This document shows, piece by piece, positions 1-9,466 of a stretch of 64,000 nt of DNA. The stretch covers positions 682,001 to 746,000 of the forward strand of contig NZ_JPNB01000001.1 of the NCBI RefSeq assembly GCF_000732725.1. The letters are read 5' to 3'. This DNA comes from Kineothrix alysoides. Its GTDB lineage: Bacteria > Bacillota > Clostridia > Lachnospirales > Lachnospiraceae. Made by a program: the position numbers and the translations under genes. The notes under the pieces were generated by a model. That model was given only the letters and a program-made list of their open reading frames with translations. It had not been told where the DNA came from and searched no databases. Positions within the stretch are counted from its first letter, which is position 1, and the number at the start of each line of letters is the position of its first letter.

Positions 1-1
1 G

Positions 2-1195
2 GATACTGATGCTTTGTCCGATCTTATGGAGAAAAAATATGATTCCAAGAAGGATAAGGTAAGGATTACCGTGGTGGATGAGAACGGCGATGTATTGTAT
101 GAAAGCGATGCGGATGCAGAAAAAATGGACAACCATGCGAACCGGCCGGAAATCATACAGACCTTTGCCGAGGGAGAAGGACAGGCTGTGAGGAGATCCT
201 CTACTATGGGGAAGAGCACCTTTTATTATGCCATTCGGATAGAGGATGGTAACGTAATCCGCGTGGCGAAGGAAGCGGACAGTATATGGAGTATTTTTGC
301 CGGAGCTCTGCCGGCTATTATTGCAATGATGGTGCTTATTATCCTTTTTTGTGTGGCAGTCGCTCATGTGCTGACGAAAATATTGATCGAACCGATAGAA
401 AAGGTCGCCAGGAACGTAGAGCATTTGGATGCATTGGAAACCTATGAGGAACTGGCGCCGTTTGTGGCTACAATAAAAAATCAGCACGAGAATATTTTAA
501 AAAATGCCGGAATGAGGCAGGAGTTTACCGCGAATGTTTCCCATGAGTTAAAGACTCCGCTCACTTCCATTTTAGGATATTCGGAGCTGATTGAAAGCGG
601 CATGGCATCGGATCAGGATGTGGTGAGATTTGCCAGAAAGATTCATCACAATTCCAACCGGCTGCTGACGCTGATCAACGATGTGATTCGCTTATCTGAG
701 CTGGACGTAGTGGACAGAGAGGAGCCTTTTGAGATGCTGAACCTGTCTGAAATTGCGCGGACTTGTGTCAATATGCTTCAAATCAATGCGGAGAACCACG
801 AGGTAATCCTGCTGTTTCGAGGTATTACCTGCATGGTCCGTTCCGAGAAGCAGATGCTTGAGGAGCTGGTATATAATCTATGCGACAACGCTATCCGTTA
901 TAACAATAAGGGTGGAAGAGTTATGGTTACGGTGGAGCCTATAGACGGGAAGGCGGTGCTCACTGTTGCAGACACGGGAATCGGAATTCCTAAAGAACAT
1001 CAGGAAAGGATTTTCGAGCGCTTTTACAGGGTAGATAAGAGCCGCTCCAAATCTACCGGAGGCACGGGACTGGGACTTGCCATAGTAAAACATATCGTAG
1101 CGAAGAACGAAGCAGAAATGAAGTTGGAAAGCGAAGTGGGAAAGGGAACGAGAATATCAGTTGCTTTTGCATGTGCGGAAAATGAAAAAGTTTAA
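2..1195 (+). CDS. PhoR-like sensor histidine kinase (5' end outside window)
   Basis: This is a membrane sensor kinase that phosphorylates a response regulator, presumably encoded just upstream. The reading frame is open to the window edge, so the N-terminus (first membrane segment and part of the sensor) is missing. What is visible is an extracytoplasmic sensor end, a membrane helix about 95 residues into the visible part, a HAMP-like linker, the HisKA motif NVSHELKTP with the phospho-accepting His, and a HATPase_c domain with N-box (NLCDNAIRY), DTGIGIP and GTGLGLAI boxes. This order is typical of the PhoR/WalK type. The ligand cannot be told. A strong terminator follows the stop codon. Confidence 0.9.
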   Translation, partial: DTDALSDLMEKKYDSKKDKVRITVVDENGDVLYESDADAEKMDNHANRPEIIQTFAEGEGQAVRRSSTMGKSTFYYAIRIEDGNVIRVAKEADSIWSIFAGALPAIIAMMVLIILFCVAVAHVLTKILIEPIEKVARNVEHLDALETYEELAPFVATIKNQHENILKNAGMRQEFTANVSHELKTPLTSILGYSELIESGMASDQDVVRFARKIHHNSNRLLTLINDVIRLSELDVVDREEPFEMLNLSEIARTCVNMLQINAENHEVILLFRGITCMVRSEKQMLEELVYNLCDNAIRYNNKGGRVMVTVEPIDGKAVLTVADTGIGIPKEHQERIFERFYRVDKSRSKSTGGTGLGLAIVKHIVAKNEAEMKLESEVGKGTRISVAFACAENEKV

Positions 1196-1196
1196 T

Positions 1197-1249
1197 AAAA
1201 ATGCGTTTGCCGGGTTGTAAGGACTGCGGCGGAACGCATTTTTTTTTAT
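1197..1249 (+). terminator. Rho-independent terminator after sensor kinase
   Basis: The arms AATGCGTT and AACGCATT enclose a GC-containing loop and are followed by nine T residues. It lies directly behind the kinase stop codon and also separates it from the convergent symporter gene. Confidence 0.85.
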
Positions 1250-1256
1250 GTTTTTA

Positions 1257-2579
1257 CTAATGAGGCGGCAGGTTTGCCGATATGCGGTCCTTAAGGAAAA
1301 ATAGAGCCAGCACGTTGGGGAGGACCATCATAGCATTTATGAGGTCGGTGCATTCCCATACGACGTTTAGCGGTATGACGGCACCTATGTAAATCATAAC
1401 GATATAGAGGAGCTTGTATAAGGAAATGCTTTTTGTACCCCAAAGAAACTCCATTGCTTTTTCCCCGAAATATGACCAGCCGATTAAGGTAGTGATGGCA
1501 AAAGCTGCGAGGGATAGGGAGAGAAAGGTATTTCCTCCTACGGGAAGATAGGAGAACGCAGCATCAGCAAGCCCTGCTTCGTTCACTCCAATAAGTGATT
1601 CCGGGTGTTTCAGCATGTTGGCGATGATGACGAGGCCGGTGAGCAGGCACATGACTACTGTATCCCAGAAGACGGCAGTCATAGATACATACGCTTGTCT
1701 GGAAGGGTTTTCCGAGGCGGAGGAAGCCGCGGCGATGGCGGAAGTTCCTATGCCAGCTTCGTTTGTAAACAATCCTCTTGCGATTCCATATCTGGCGGCA
1801 TGTTTTAAGGAATATCCGGCGACGCCTCCCAAAACTGCATTTGGCATGAGGGCATGCTCCAAGATTACGAGGATAGCATCCCATAGAGCGTCTTTATTCA
1901 GGAACAGCAAGACAAAGCAGCTTCCTATGTAAAGAAAACCGAGAGCAGGAACGAGCTTCATACATATGTTTCCGATGGAACGAATGCCTCCCAGAATGAC
2001 CAGGCCTACGAGGAAAGCGGCAGCGATTCCTACAATGTGAGGGGAAAGTCCCCATGTGGAGGAGGTAGTCTGGGTCAGGGAGTTGGCTTGTGTGGTGCAG
2101 CCGACACCGAAAGCAGCGCATATCGTACACAATGCGTAAAACTTTGCCAAATGCTTATTATGTAAACCGTTTTTTAGAACATACATCGGACCGCCGATAT
2201 AGATTTGCTGCGCATCTTTTTCCCGAAAGAGCATACTCAGATAGCATTCGGCATAAGAAGTAGCCATGCCGAGAATACCCGTCAGCCAACACCAGAAGAC
2301 AGCTCCGGGGCCGCCTAAGGCCACCGCGGTGGAAACGCCGATGATGTTGCCGGTGCCGAGTGTGGCGGCAAGGGTAGTTGCGAGAGCGCCGAAAGAGGAA
2401 AGGTTGCGGGAAGGCTTGGAAGCATCGCCGGTTTCGGGGGAAATGGAGAGGCGGAGCGCTTTTCCTATGTGGCGCTGAGGGATGCGAAGCTTCAGCGTGA
2501 AGAATAAATGTGTTCCCATTAAAAGGAACAAAAGAGGATAGCTCCATAAAAAGTTGTTAATGGTGGATATGATTTTCAC
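1257..2579 (-). CDS. Alanine/glycine:Na+ symporter family protein (AGCS)
   Basis: Integral membrane protein of the AGCS (sodium:alanine symporter) family, importing small neutral amino acids with Na+ or H+. Signature stretches include the glycine-rich segment ATLAATLGTGNIIGVSTA, GGPGAVFWCW, and FTNEAGIGTSAIAAA, with about ten hydrophobic helices throughout. I prefer the GTG start at 2579, which has an AAGG site nine bases upstream and gives the usual N-terminus KIISTINNFLWSYPLL. An ATG further upstream (2636) has no visible Shine-Dalgarno and adds an unusual leader. The gene is convergent with the sensor kinase and probably monocistronic. The substrate is inferred from the family only. Confidence 0.88.
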   Translation of the reverse strand: MKIISTINNFLWSYPLLFLLMGTHLFFTLKLRIPQRHIGKALRLSISPETGDASKPSRNLSSFGALATTLAATLGTGNIIGVSTAVALGGPGAVFWCWLTGILGMATSYAECYLSMLFREKDAQQIYIGGPMYVLKNGLHNKHLAKFYALCTICAAFGVGCTTQANSLTQTTSSTWGLSPHIVGIAAAFLVGLVILGGIRSIGNICMKLVPALGFLYIGSCFVLLFLNKDALWDAILVILEHALMPNAVLGGVAGYSLKHAARYGIARGLFTNEAGIGTSAIAAASSASENPSRQAYVSMTAVFWDTVVMCLLTGLVIIANMLKHPESLIGVNEAGLADAAFSYLPVGGNTFLSLSLAAFAITTLIGWSYFGEKAMEFLWGTKSISLYKLLYIVMIYIGAVIPLNVVWECTDLINAMMVLPNVLALFFLKDRISANLPPH

Positions 2580-2767
2580 GCGGGGATACCTTGTGTTACT
2601 ATTCACTCCGTTCTCAGTAACATATAATTTCTGCATTTAAATTCGCTGCGCGAAGCAGAAATCATCTCTTGCATCACGTTCTTACGCAGCTTAACAGCAA
2701 GTGTTAATCCGCTGTGTGAACAGTAACTACCTTGTTTCTATACTTAATTCTAATATATAAGAGTGGC

Positions 2768-2796
2768 TTGTAATATATGTTCCCTTTTGATATTAT
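2768..2796 (+). promoter_or_regulatory. Sigma-A promoter for the double-HD gene / trk operon
   Basis: TTGTAA and TATTAT are separated by 17 bases, about 55 bases before the start of the HD-domain gene. The rest of the 2580-2852 gap holds the divergent upstream region of the symporter, and I see no other feature in it. Confidence 0.55.
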
Positions 2797-2852
2797 GGTA
2801 AGATAGTGATAAGATAAAGGTTTTTGTTGAAGGAACAACAGGAGATAAATAA

Positions 2853-4112
2853 ATGGGTATAATAAGCAGCCAGAATGTAATTACGATTATTCGGAAGACA
2901 CTGAGCATTTTGAATACCAATATCATGACTCATGGTGAAATCGTAGGCTACATCTTATATAAAATGCTTGAATATGAGCAGGAATATACCGAGCAGGAGA
3001 TGCTCGAATATACGATGCTTGGGATGCTTCACGATATAGGGCTGTACAGAGTAGACGGTCTGGATAATGTGGCAGATTTCGAACTGAAAAACACATGGTC
3101 TCATTCCATATACGGTTTTCTGTTTTTGAAATATCTTTCTCCTATGGAGGAAGGGGCGGAGGTCGTGCTTTATCATCACTTGGATTACGAGCGCTACGGA
3201 CTGATAAAGATGAAGTACGAGCATGTGACGGCGTGCTTAGCGCTGGCGGACAAAATGGACAGCTTTATGCGTCGGGAAAAGACGGAGATGGAGGCAGATT
3301 ATTTTACGAGATATCGGGATATCAAGTTTTCGGGGAAGGCCTTGGACATATTTCTGGAGGCAGAAAAGAAGTTTTCGATTACCTCTAAATTAGTCAGCGG
3401 AGAATATCTTGGAGAGTTAAACGAGCTGCTGTCTCACTGTGTAAGGCCGGAGAACTATAAAAAGGGCCTTTTGGAAATGCTTGTGTATACCATAGATTTC
3501 AGAAGCGAATATACCGTACTGCATACGATGGCAACGGTAAATTTCGCAGGACAGTTAGGAAATCTGATGGGCGTTGGGACGATGGAACTCGAGCAGATGT
3601 ATTATGGAGCATTGCTGCATGATTTGGGCAAGATAGCGATACCTATTGATATTCTTGAATCTCCGGGAAAGCTTTCGGAAGAAGATATGCGCGTTATGAA
3701 GGCACACGTCAGAATTACGGAGATGATTCTTTCTGGGCTGGTGGGACCGGAGGTGCTGGAAATAGCGGCGAGACATCATGAAAAGCTGGACGGCTCAGGG
3801 TATCACAGAGGATTTACCGAAAAGGATTTGACCCTGCCTCAAAAGATAGTTGTGGTTGCTGATATGCTCAGCGCTTTATACGGGCAAAGAAGTTATAAAG
3901 ACTCCTTTGAGAGCAGTACCATCAAGAAGATATTGAGCGATGAAGCGAATAATTACAAAATCAGTAAACCGGTGGTAGATTGTCTTATAAAAAATTACGA
4001 TAAAATTATTAAGGATTTTGAAGAGCAAAAGGATGAGACCATAGGCCTCTATTTGAAAATAAAAGAGCAGCATGAGGAAATTTGGAAAAAATTTGAAGGA
4101 ATTATGCAGTAG
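2853..4112 (+). CDS. Tandem HD / HD-GYP domain protein
   Basis: Probable cyclic-dinucleotide phosphodiesterase or signalling protein. The N-terminal half has an HD-type domain (MLHDIGLY near residue 58, then HS and HH.D motifs). The C-terminal half has a second one with HDLGKIAIP near residue 254 and HHEKLDGSGYHRG near 307, the HD-GYP signature. No receiver, PAS or membrane segment is present, so the input signal is unclear. The start has an AGGAG site. It sits 12 bases upstream of trkA and likely shares its transcript. Known HD-GYP proteins cleave c-di-GMP or cGAMP; the N-terminal copy lacks the GYP part and may act on something else or be structural. Confidence 0.82.
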   Translation: MGIISSQNVITIIRKTLSILNTNIMTHGEIVGYILYKMLEYEQEYTEQEMLEYTMLGMLHDIGLYRVDGLDNVADFELKNTWSHSIYGFLFLKYLSPMEEGAEVVLYHHLDYERYGLIKMKYEHVTACLALADKMDSFMRREKTEMEADYFTRYRDIKFSGKALDIFLEAEKKFSITSKLVSGEYLGELNELLSHCVRPENYKKGLLEMLVYTIDFRSEYTVLHTMATVNFAGQLGNLMGVGTMELEQMYYGALLHDLGKIAIPIDILESPGKLSEEDMRVMKAHVRITEMILSGLVGPEVLEIAARHHEKLDGSGYHRGFTEKDLTLPQKIVVVADMLSALYGQRSYKDSFESSTIKKILSDEANNYKISKPVVDCLIKNYDKIIKDFEEQKDETIGLYLKIKEQHEEIWKKFEGIMQ

Positions 4113-4124
4113 CAGGAGGATATC

Positions 4125-5480
4125 ATGCAGATCATTGTTGTAGGATGCGGCAATGTGGGAGCCACATTAGCGGAGCAGCTAAGCAGAGAAGGACATAATA
4201 TTACAGTCATCGATATGAAGAGTGATGTGGTACATAACGTGAGCAGCAATTTCGATGTTATGGGAATCGTAGGTAACGGAGCCGGTTATTCCATACAGAA
4301 AAATGCCGGAATCGATGAAGCGGATCTGCTCATTGCGGTCACCGGGTCCGACGAGCTCAATTTATTGTGCTGTCTGATCGCGAAGAAGGCAGGTGACTGT
4401 CATACCATAGCGCGGGTGCGAAATCCCGTTTACAGCAGAGAAATAAACTTTATTAAAGAAGAATTGGGGCTGTCCATGATCATCAATCCGGAGGATGCGG
4501 CAGCGCTTGAAATAGCGAGGGTGCTTAAGTTCCCTTCGGCCATCAAGATTGATACTTTTGCAAAGGGAAGAATCGAGCTGGTAAAATATAAAATAGAAGA
4601 GGGCTCGTCGCTATGCGACCAGTCCTTAAAAAGTATATCCGCACAGATGAAATGCGGAGTGCTCATATGTGTGGTGGAAAGGGGAGACGAAGTATTTATT
4701 CCTGCCGGAGATTTCATTCTTCGGGCGAAGGACGAAATCTCCGTAGTGGGCTCGGTGAAGAATTCAGTTCTGTTTTTCAAGAAACTGAAGGTGCCTACCA
4801 CTCGGGCCAAGGACGCATTTATCGTTGGCGGAGGAGAAACGGCATATTATTTGGCATGCCAGCTCCTTTCTATCGGTATCGATGTTAAAATTGTGGAAAA
4901 GGACAAGAAAAGATGCAGCGAGCTGAGCGAGCTTCTGCCGCAGGCGACGCTGATTTTAGGAGACGGCACGGATAGGAACTTATTAATGGAGGAGGGGCTG
5001 CCGCAGGCGGAGGCTTTTGTGGCACTTACCAATTTCGATGAGGAAAATATTATGCTTTCTCTTTTCGCTAAGAGCATATCCAAGGCGAAACTGATTACCA
5101 GAGTACACCGCATAGCATATGATGAGATCATAGAAGAGCTGGACCTGGGAAGCGTTATTTATCCCAAGTATCTTACGGCAGAGATGATCATTAAATATGT
5201 AAGAGCGATGCAGAATTCCATCGGAAGCAATATTGAAACACTATATCGGATGAGTAACGATAAGGTGGAGATTTTAGAGTTTTTAGTGAGAGAGGAATGC
5301 CCGGTAGTAGGAATTCCTTTGGTGGAGCTTAACCTAAAACCGAATATACTGCTGTGCAGTATTAATCATAAGGGAAATATCATTACGCCCAGCGGACAGA
5401 GCCGGATCGGTGTAGGGGATACTGTAGTGCTGGCTACAACGATAACCGGTTTGCAGGATATAAAGGATATTTTGGTATGA
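4125..5480 (+). CDS. trkA: Trk system K+ transport regulatory subunit TrkA
   Basis: Cytoplasmic NAD(H)-binding gating subunit of the Trk potassium uptake system. It shows two Rossmann (RCK/TrkA_N) domains, the first beginning IIVVGCGNVGATLAEQL and the second AFIVGGGETAYYLA near residue 230. Each is followed by a TrkA_C-like lobe. Its length of 451 residues is normal for the duplicated TrkA form. An AGGAGG ribosome site precedes the ATG. The TrkH channel gene follows after 73 bases. TrkA_C domains in Firmicutes often bind c-di-AMP, which would fit the nucleotide-signalling gene just upstream, but that link is inference. Confidence 0.95.
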   Translation: MQIIVVGCGNVGATLAEQLSREGHNITVIDMKSDVVHNVSSNFDVMGIVGNGAGYSIQKNAGIDEADLLIAVTGSDELNLLCCLIAKKAGDCHTIARVRNPVYSREINFIKEELGLSMIINPEDAAALEIARVLKFPSAIKIDTFAKGRIELVKYKIEEGSSLCDQSLKSISAQMKCGVLICVVERGDEVFIPAGDFILRAKDEISVVGSVKNSVLFFKKLKVPTTRAKDAFIVGGGETAYYLACQLLSIGIDVKIVEKDKKRCSELSELLPQATLILGDGTDRNLLMEEGLPQAEAFVALTNFDEENIMLSLFAKSISKAKLITRVHRIAYDEIIEELDLGSVIYPKYLTAEMIIKYVRAMQNSIGSNIETLYRMSNDKVEILEFLVREECPVVGIPLVELNLKPNILLCSINHKGNIITPSGQSRIGVGDTVVLATTITGLQDIKDILV

Positions 5481-5553
5481 ATGTTATAGAGTACGATTCG
5501 AGGATTAAAAATATTCTGTATTTCAGGAATACTTTTAGGCAGGGGAAGGTAAA

Positions 5554-6990
5554 ATGAATTATTCGATGATACGTTATATACTATGCAGGGTTTTGGAGTT
5601 CGAGGCATTATTCATGTCTTTGCCTTGTCTGGTAGGTATAGTATACCGTGAAAAAAGCGCTGTTTCTTTTGGGGCTGTTATGTTGGTCTGCTTTGCGGTC
5701 AGTTTGATAGGAAGGCGGTTTAAACCGAAGAATAAAGTGTTTTATGCGAAGGAAGGCTTCGTGACCGTATCCCTGAGCTGGATTGTATTGAGTCTTGTAA
5801 GTGCTCTGCCCTTTTATCTAAGCGGGGAGATCACTTCTTATACGGATGCCTTGTTCGAAACGGTTTCGGGTTTAACGACTACAGGGGCAACCATTCTTAC
5901 GGATGTGGAGGTTTTATCGAGAAGCGCTCAGTTTTGGCGGTGCTTTACCCACTGGATAGGAGGGATGGGTGTCCTGGTATTGATTTTGGCAGTTCTGCCC
6001 TTGTCCGGAAGCTATAATATGCACCTTCTCAGAGCAGAAAGTCCGGGTCCACGCGTAGGCAAGCTGGTGCCTCGGGTAAAGACTACGGCTATGATACTTT
6101 ATGGCATTTATATGGGTATTACGCTTACGGGAACGATTTCTTTAATGTTAGCCGGGTTATCCGTTTATGATGCGATTACACTGTCTTTTTCCGCGGTGGG
6201 AACAGGAGGTTTCGGACTCCTTAATTCCAGTGTGGGAAGCTATTCGGTAGCGGTACAGTTGGTGCTTACGGTACTGATGTTTATCTGCGGCATCAATTTT
6301 CAGGTGTTTTATCTATTACTCATTAAGAAACCGAAGGAAGCGTTTGCCAGCGAAGAGCTCCGATATTATTTCGGCATTGTATTTCTATCCGCGGTGCTGA
6401 TTACTTTGAATACGAGAAGCCTTTTTGATAATGCTTTTGATGGTTTCCATCATGCGCTGCTTCAGGTAACATCGGTAATAACCACAACGGGTTTCACGTC
6501 CAGGGATTATAACATGTGGCCGGAATTTTCCAAGACGATTTTATTTATACTTTCGATGTTGGGAGCCTGTGCGGGAAGTACCAGCGGTGGATTTAAAATA
6601 TCACGTTTTATTATTACTGTTCGCTCCATTAAGAATGAGGTTTCTTATGTGATACATCCCAGAAGCTTTAAAAAGATCCATATGGATGGACATGTGGTAG
6701 AGAGCAGTGTGACGAAATCAGTTCTGGTATATGCGATGATTTATATATTTATTTTCTTAGGGTCATTTCTGGTACTGTCATTGAATAATTTTGATTTTAC
6801 AACGAATATTACGGCAGTGGCAGCGACCTTTAATAATGTAGGTGCCGGTTTTGGTATGGTAGGGCCTTCGGGGAATTATTCGGCATTTTCGGTACTGTCT
6901 AAATTTGTGCTTATGTTTGATATGCTGGTAGGAAGGTTAGAGCTTTTACCGATTCTTATACTTTTGGCACCGGGAACATGGAAGAAGTAA
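5554..6990 (+). CDS. trkH: Trk system K+ uptake channel subunit TrkH
   Basis: Membrane subunit forming the potassium pore, working with TrkA. The sequence shows the repeated M1-P-M2 pattern of the SKT superfamily, with selectivity-filter-like stretches TVSGLTTTGAT, SAVGTGGFGLL, SVITTTGFTSRDY and FNNVGAGFG. Its length of 478 residues is normal for the family. The ribosome site GGGGAAGG precedes the ATG. It is transcribed with trkA. The 3' flank is not a normal terminator but a purine-rich tandem repeat. Confidence 0.95.
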   Translation: MNYSMIRYILCRVLEFEALFMSLPCLVGIVYREKSAVSFGAVMLVCFAVSLIGRRFKPKNKVFYAKEGFVTVSLSWIVLSLVSALPFYLSGEITSYTDALFETVSGLTTTGATILTDVEVLSRSAQFWRCFTHWIGGMGVLVLILAVLPLSGSYNMHLLRAESPGPRVGKLVPRVKTTAMILYGIYMGITLTGTISLMLAGLSVYDAITLSFSAVGTGGFGLLNSSVGSYSVAVQLVLTVLMFICGINFQVFYLLLIKKPKEAFASEELRYYFGIVFLSAVLITLNTRSLFDNAFDGFHHALLQVTSVITTTGFTSRDYNMWPEFSKTILFILSMLGACAGSTSGGFKISRFIITVRSIKNEVSYVIHPRSFKKIHMDGHVVESSVTKSVLVYAMIYIFIFLGSFLVLSLNNFDFTTNITAVAATFNNVGAGFGMVGPSGNYSAFSVLSKFVLMFDMLVGRLELLPILILLAPGTWKK

Positions 6991-6998
6991 GGAAAGAT

Positions 6999-7168
6999 GA
7001 AAAAGATAGGGGAAGGCGAAAAAGATAAGGGAAGACGAAAGCGATAAAGGAAGACAAAAAAGATAAGGAAAGACGGAAAAGATAAGGAAAGACGAAAAAG
7101 ATAGGGGAAGGCGAAAAAGATAAGGGAAGACGAAAAAGATAAGGAAAGACAAAAAGATAAGGAAAGAT
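6999..7168 (+). repeat. Nine-copy 19-bp homopurine tandem repeat
   Basis: Unit consensus GAAAAAGATAAGGGAAGAC. Units start at 6999, 7018, 7037, 7056, 7075, 7094, 7113, 7132 and 7151; the first eight are exactly 19 bases and the last is 18. Units differ at a few positions. The + strand is almost entirely A and G apart from one T and one or two C per unit. An A-rich tail of similar bias continues to about 7240. Reverse-strand open frames across it are artefacts of the repeat. It fills the whole gap between trkH and the nucleoid-associated protein gene. Confidence 0.95.
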
Positions 7169-7261
7169 AAAATAAAAAAATGAAATAAAAAGTAAAAATG
7201 AAATAAAAAGGAAAAATAAGTAAATAAGGAAAGATGAGGACAGATAGGAGCGATACAATAG

Positions 7262-8287
7262 ATGATGGTGAAAGAGGACATAAGGATAAAGAAGGTTATA
7301 TTACATATTTTGGATTCAACGATTGGGATGCCTGTATTATCGGATGAGGAGATTGAATTTGGTTCGGAGTTCGCGGATTTCCTGAAAGAGCATATAGCGA
7401 AGATATCTTCGGGGGATGATGGGAAGACTTCTCAGTTCTATAAGGAAGAATCGGAAGTTTATAAGATGCTGGAGCAGTATTCGGATGATTTTTTTGTAGA
7501 GATAAGTAAGGATGCAGCGGAGTTGTTGTATAGTATTATGAACAGTAACATAGATATTCCACCGGCGGATCTCATTGTCGTGAGGTTTAAATACGGGGAG
7601 GATGAGTATTTGGCGTTTTTGAAGATGAACTATAAATCGCTTTATACCCATCGGACTCTGGCATCGGAGGAAGGGGGAAATACGAATGAGGTCATGAGGC
7701 ATAAGTCTATATTGCCCTCGGAGTCCCAAAGGCTGAGCGAAGCAGCGATTATTTGTCTGACGGATTTGTCGGTGCAGGTGATAGAGAGAAAGTACGAGGT
7801 GAACGGAGAAAAGACGAATTATTTTTCTTATTTATTTCTTAAATGCAGCAGTCATATGTCCCATAAGTCGAAGCTGTCCATTGTAACGAAGGCGGTGGAA
7901 TCGGTGCAAAAGGAGGCTTACGACGAGCTGGATCAGTATGAGGCGCATATGAAGGCGAAAAGCATCATACAGGAAGAACTGCAGGAAAACGGCGGTTTTG
8001 TGGTAGAGGTGCTTGCGGATAAAATATTTGAGGAAAAACCGGAGTTAAAAGTCGCATTTCAGGATAAAATGGAAAAGTACGACTTGGTAAAGGAAGAAAT
8101 ATTGCCGCAAAGCGAGGCAACGACAAGAAAATACCAGAAGCAGCATTTATATACGGATACCGGAATCGAAATAAAGATTCCGATGGAGCAGTATAAGAAT
8201 CCCGGAAGCGTGGAGTTCATTACGAATCCGGATGGCACGGTATCGGTGCTTATTAAGAATATCGGACACTTGGAGGCGCGTTTTTAG
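7262..8287 (+). CDS. Nucleoid-associated protein (NdpA / NA37 family)
   Basis: A 341-residue protein of the 37-kDa nucleoid-associated family (Pfam NA37, relatives of E. coli YejK/NdpA). It starts with the typical IRIKKVILHILD opening, has the central HRTL....HKSILPSE region where these proteins handle YxxHR-type motifs, and ends with a conserved basic/acidic C-terminal domain. An AGGAG site lies about 14 bases before the ATG. It is followed 12 bases later by the Mbeg1-like hydrolase gene, so both may be one transcript. The function in Firmicutes is unknown; DNA binding is inferred from the family. Confidence 0.82.
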   Translation: MMVKEDIRIKKVILHILDSTIGMPVLSDEEIEFGSEFADFLKEHIAKISSGDDGKTSQFYKEESEVYKMLEQYSDDFFVEISKDAAELLYSIMNSNIDIPPADLIVVRFKYGEDEYLAFLKMNYKSLYTHRTLASEEGGNTNEVMRHKSILPSESQRLSEAAIICLTDLSVQVIERKYEVNGEKTNYFSYLFLKCSSHMSHKSKLSIVTKAVESVQKEAYDELDQYEAHMKAKSIIQEELQENGGFVVEVLADKIFEEKPELKVAFQDKMEKYDLVKEEILPQSEATTRKYQKQHLYTDTGIEIKIPMEQYKNPGSVEFITNPDGTVSVLIKNIGHLEARF

Positions 8288-8299
8288 AGGAGATGCGGC

Positions 8300-9466
8300 A
8301 TGGGAACGATTATTGATTATTTGAAAGAATATGGAGACTATACGTTTGCAAAAAGGCCAATGAATGAAGTGGACAGCTTGGTGCTGTGCCAGTTCAGTTA
8401 TTTGAAATTCGACGGTATTGTGCCGGATGTTTTGGAAGATAAGCCGTTTGTCACAATAGAATATCTGAATCGTCATCAGGAAAAGGAGAAGCTTTTCGCA
8501 GATGAAAGATATAAAGAGGAGAATACGGCACTGTTTGCCGGAATGCTGGGTAGTGCCCGTTATGGTTCTCTCAAGATGAATTATTATGTAAACTTAATTG
8601 AGCCGGAACGGGAGACGCAGTTTTCGGCAGTTACTTATCTTTTGGAAGATAAGACGGTGTATCTTGCGTATCGGGGAACAGATGAGACAATCGTCGGTTG
8701 GAAAGAGGATTTCAATCTGGCTTTTTCCGAGCCGGTGCCGGGGCAGCGCTATAGCGTGGAATATATGAAGACAGTGGCCCGGAAATTTTCTAAGGAGTTC
8801 TATGTGGGAGGACATTCTAAAGGGGGAAATTTTGCTGTATTTGCTTCGATGAATTGCGGCCCGGAGATACAAAAAAGAATCGTTAAGATATTCAGCCACG
8901 ATGGCCCGGGCTTTCGCCCGGAAATAAGGGAGCGTGGACAATACGAAAAAATAGCGGACAGAGTAGTGAGAATACTTCCCCATTCGTCGATTGTAGGGAT
9001 GTTATTTGGTGCCCATGAGGACGGCTATATCGTGGTTGAAAGCAAGACCTTCGGCCTGCTGCAGCACGATCCCTATACGTGGCTTATAAAGGACGATGCT
9101 TTTGTAAAGGCAAAGGATATATATAAAAGCAGAAGATTCATGGATGACGCCTTGAATGATTGGATTTTATCTTTGGATGAGGAACACATCCATTCTTTTG
9201 TGGACACGCTGTATGATGTGGTATCCGCTTCTGAAGCGGCAACATTAATCGATTTTACTGCGGACTGGAAAAAGAGTATGCTGGCGGTAGTAGGGGCAGT
9301 AAAGGGACTGGATGCTGAGACGGCAGGGATGATGAAAAAAATCATTGTGTCCTTATTCGAAGTTGCCGGAGCAAAGGCAAAGGAGGAGCTTCAGGAGCGG
9401 TCAGAGAAACGCCGGAGAAGAAAGGAAATTCAAGCTCCGGCGGTATCACATAAAGATAAAAAGTAA
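8300..9466 (+). CDS. Mbeg1-like alpha/beta hydrolase (DUF2974)
   Basis: Lipase-like protein of 388 residues. YLAYRGTDETIVGWKEDF matches the oxyanion/entry region of lipase-3-like folds, and FYVGGHSKGGNFAVFAS carries the nucleophile elbow GHSKGG. A likely acid residue lies in SHDGPGF and a His in LLQHDPYTW. There is no signal peptide or membrane span, so it is probably cytoplasmic. The C-terminus is very basic (KRRRRKE). Its 3' end overlaps the convergent amidotransferase-like gene by 37 bases. The substrate is unknown. Confidence 0.8.
   Translation: MGTIIDYLKEYGDYTFAKRPMNEVDSLVLCQFSYLKFDGIVPDVLEDKPFVTIEYLNRHQEKEKLFADERYKEENTALFAGMLGSARYGSLKMNYYVNLIEPERETQFSAVTYLLEDKTVYLAYRGTDETIVGWKEDFNLAFSEPVPGQRYSVEYMKTVARKFSKEFYVGGHSKGGNFAVFASMNCGPEIQKRIVKIFSHDGPGFRPEIRERGQYEKIADRVVRILPHSSIVGMLFGAHEDGYIVVESKTFGLLQHDPYTWLIKDDAFVKAKDIYKSRRFMDDALNDWILSLDEEHIHSFVDTLYDVVSASEAATLIDFTADWKKSMLAVVGAVKGLDAETAGMMKKIIVSLFEVAGAKAKEELQERSEKRRRRKEIQAPAVSHKDKK

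Noticed and set aside
2637-2760. Riboswitch upstream of the alanine/glycine symporter
   Set aside because: No glycine-aptamer core could be recognised by eye in this stretch.
6991-7261. CRISPR-like array
   Set aside because: The units are directly adjacent without unique spacers, and no cas gene is present.
6946-7281. Two reverse-strand frames of about 100 residues full of Phe, Leu and Ser
   Set aside because: They are translations of the homopurine tandem repeat. They have no ribosome site and no protein-like complexity.
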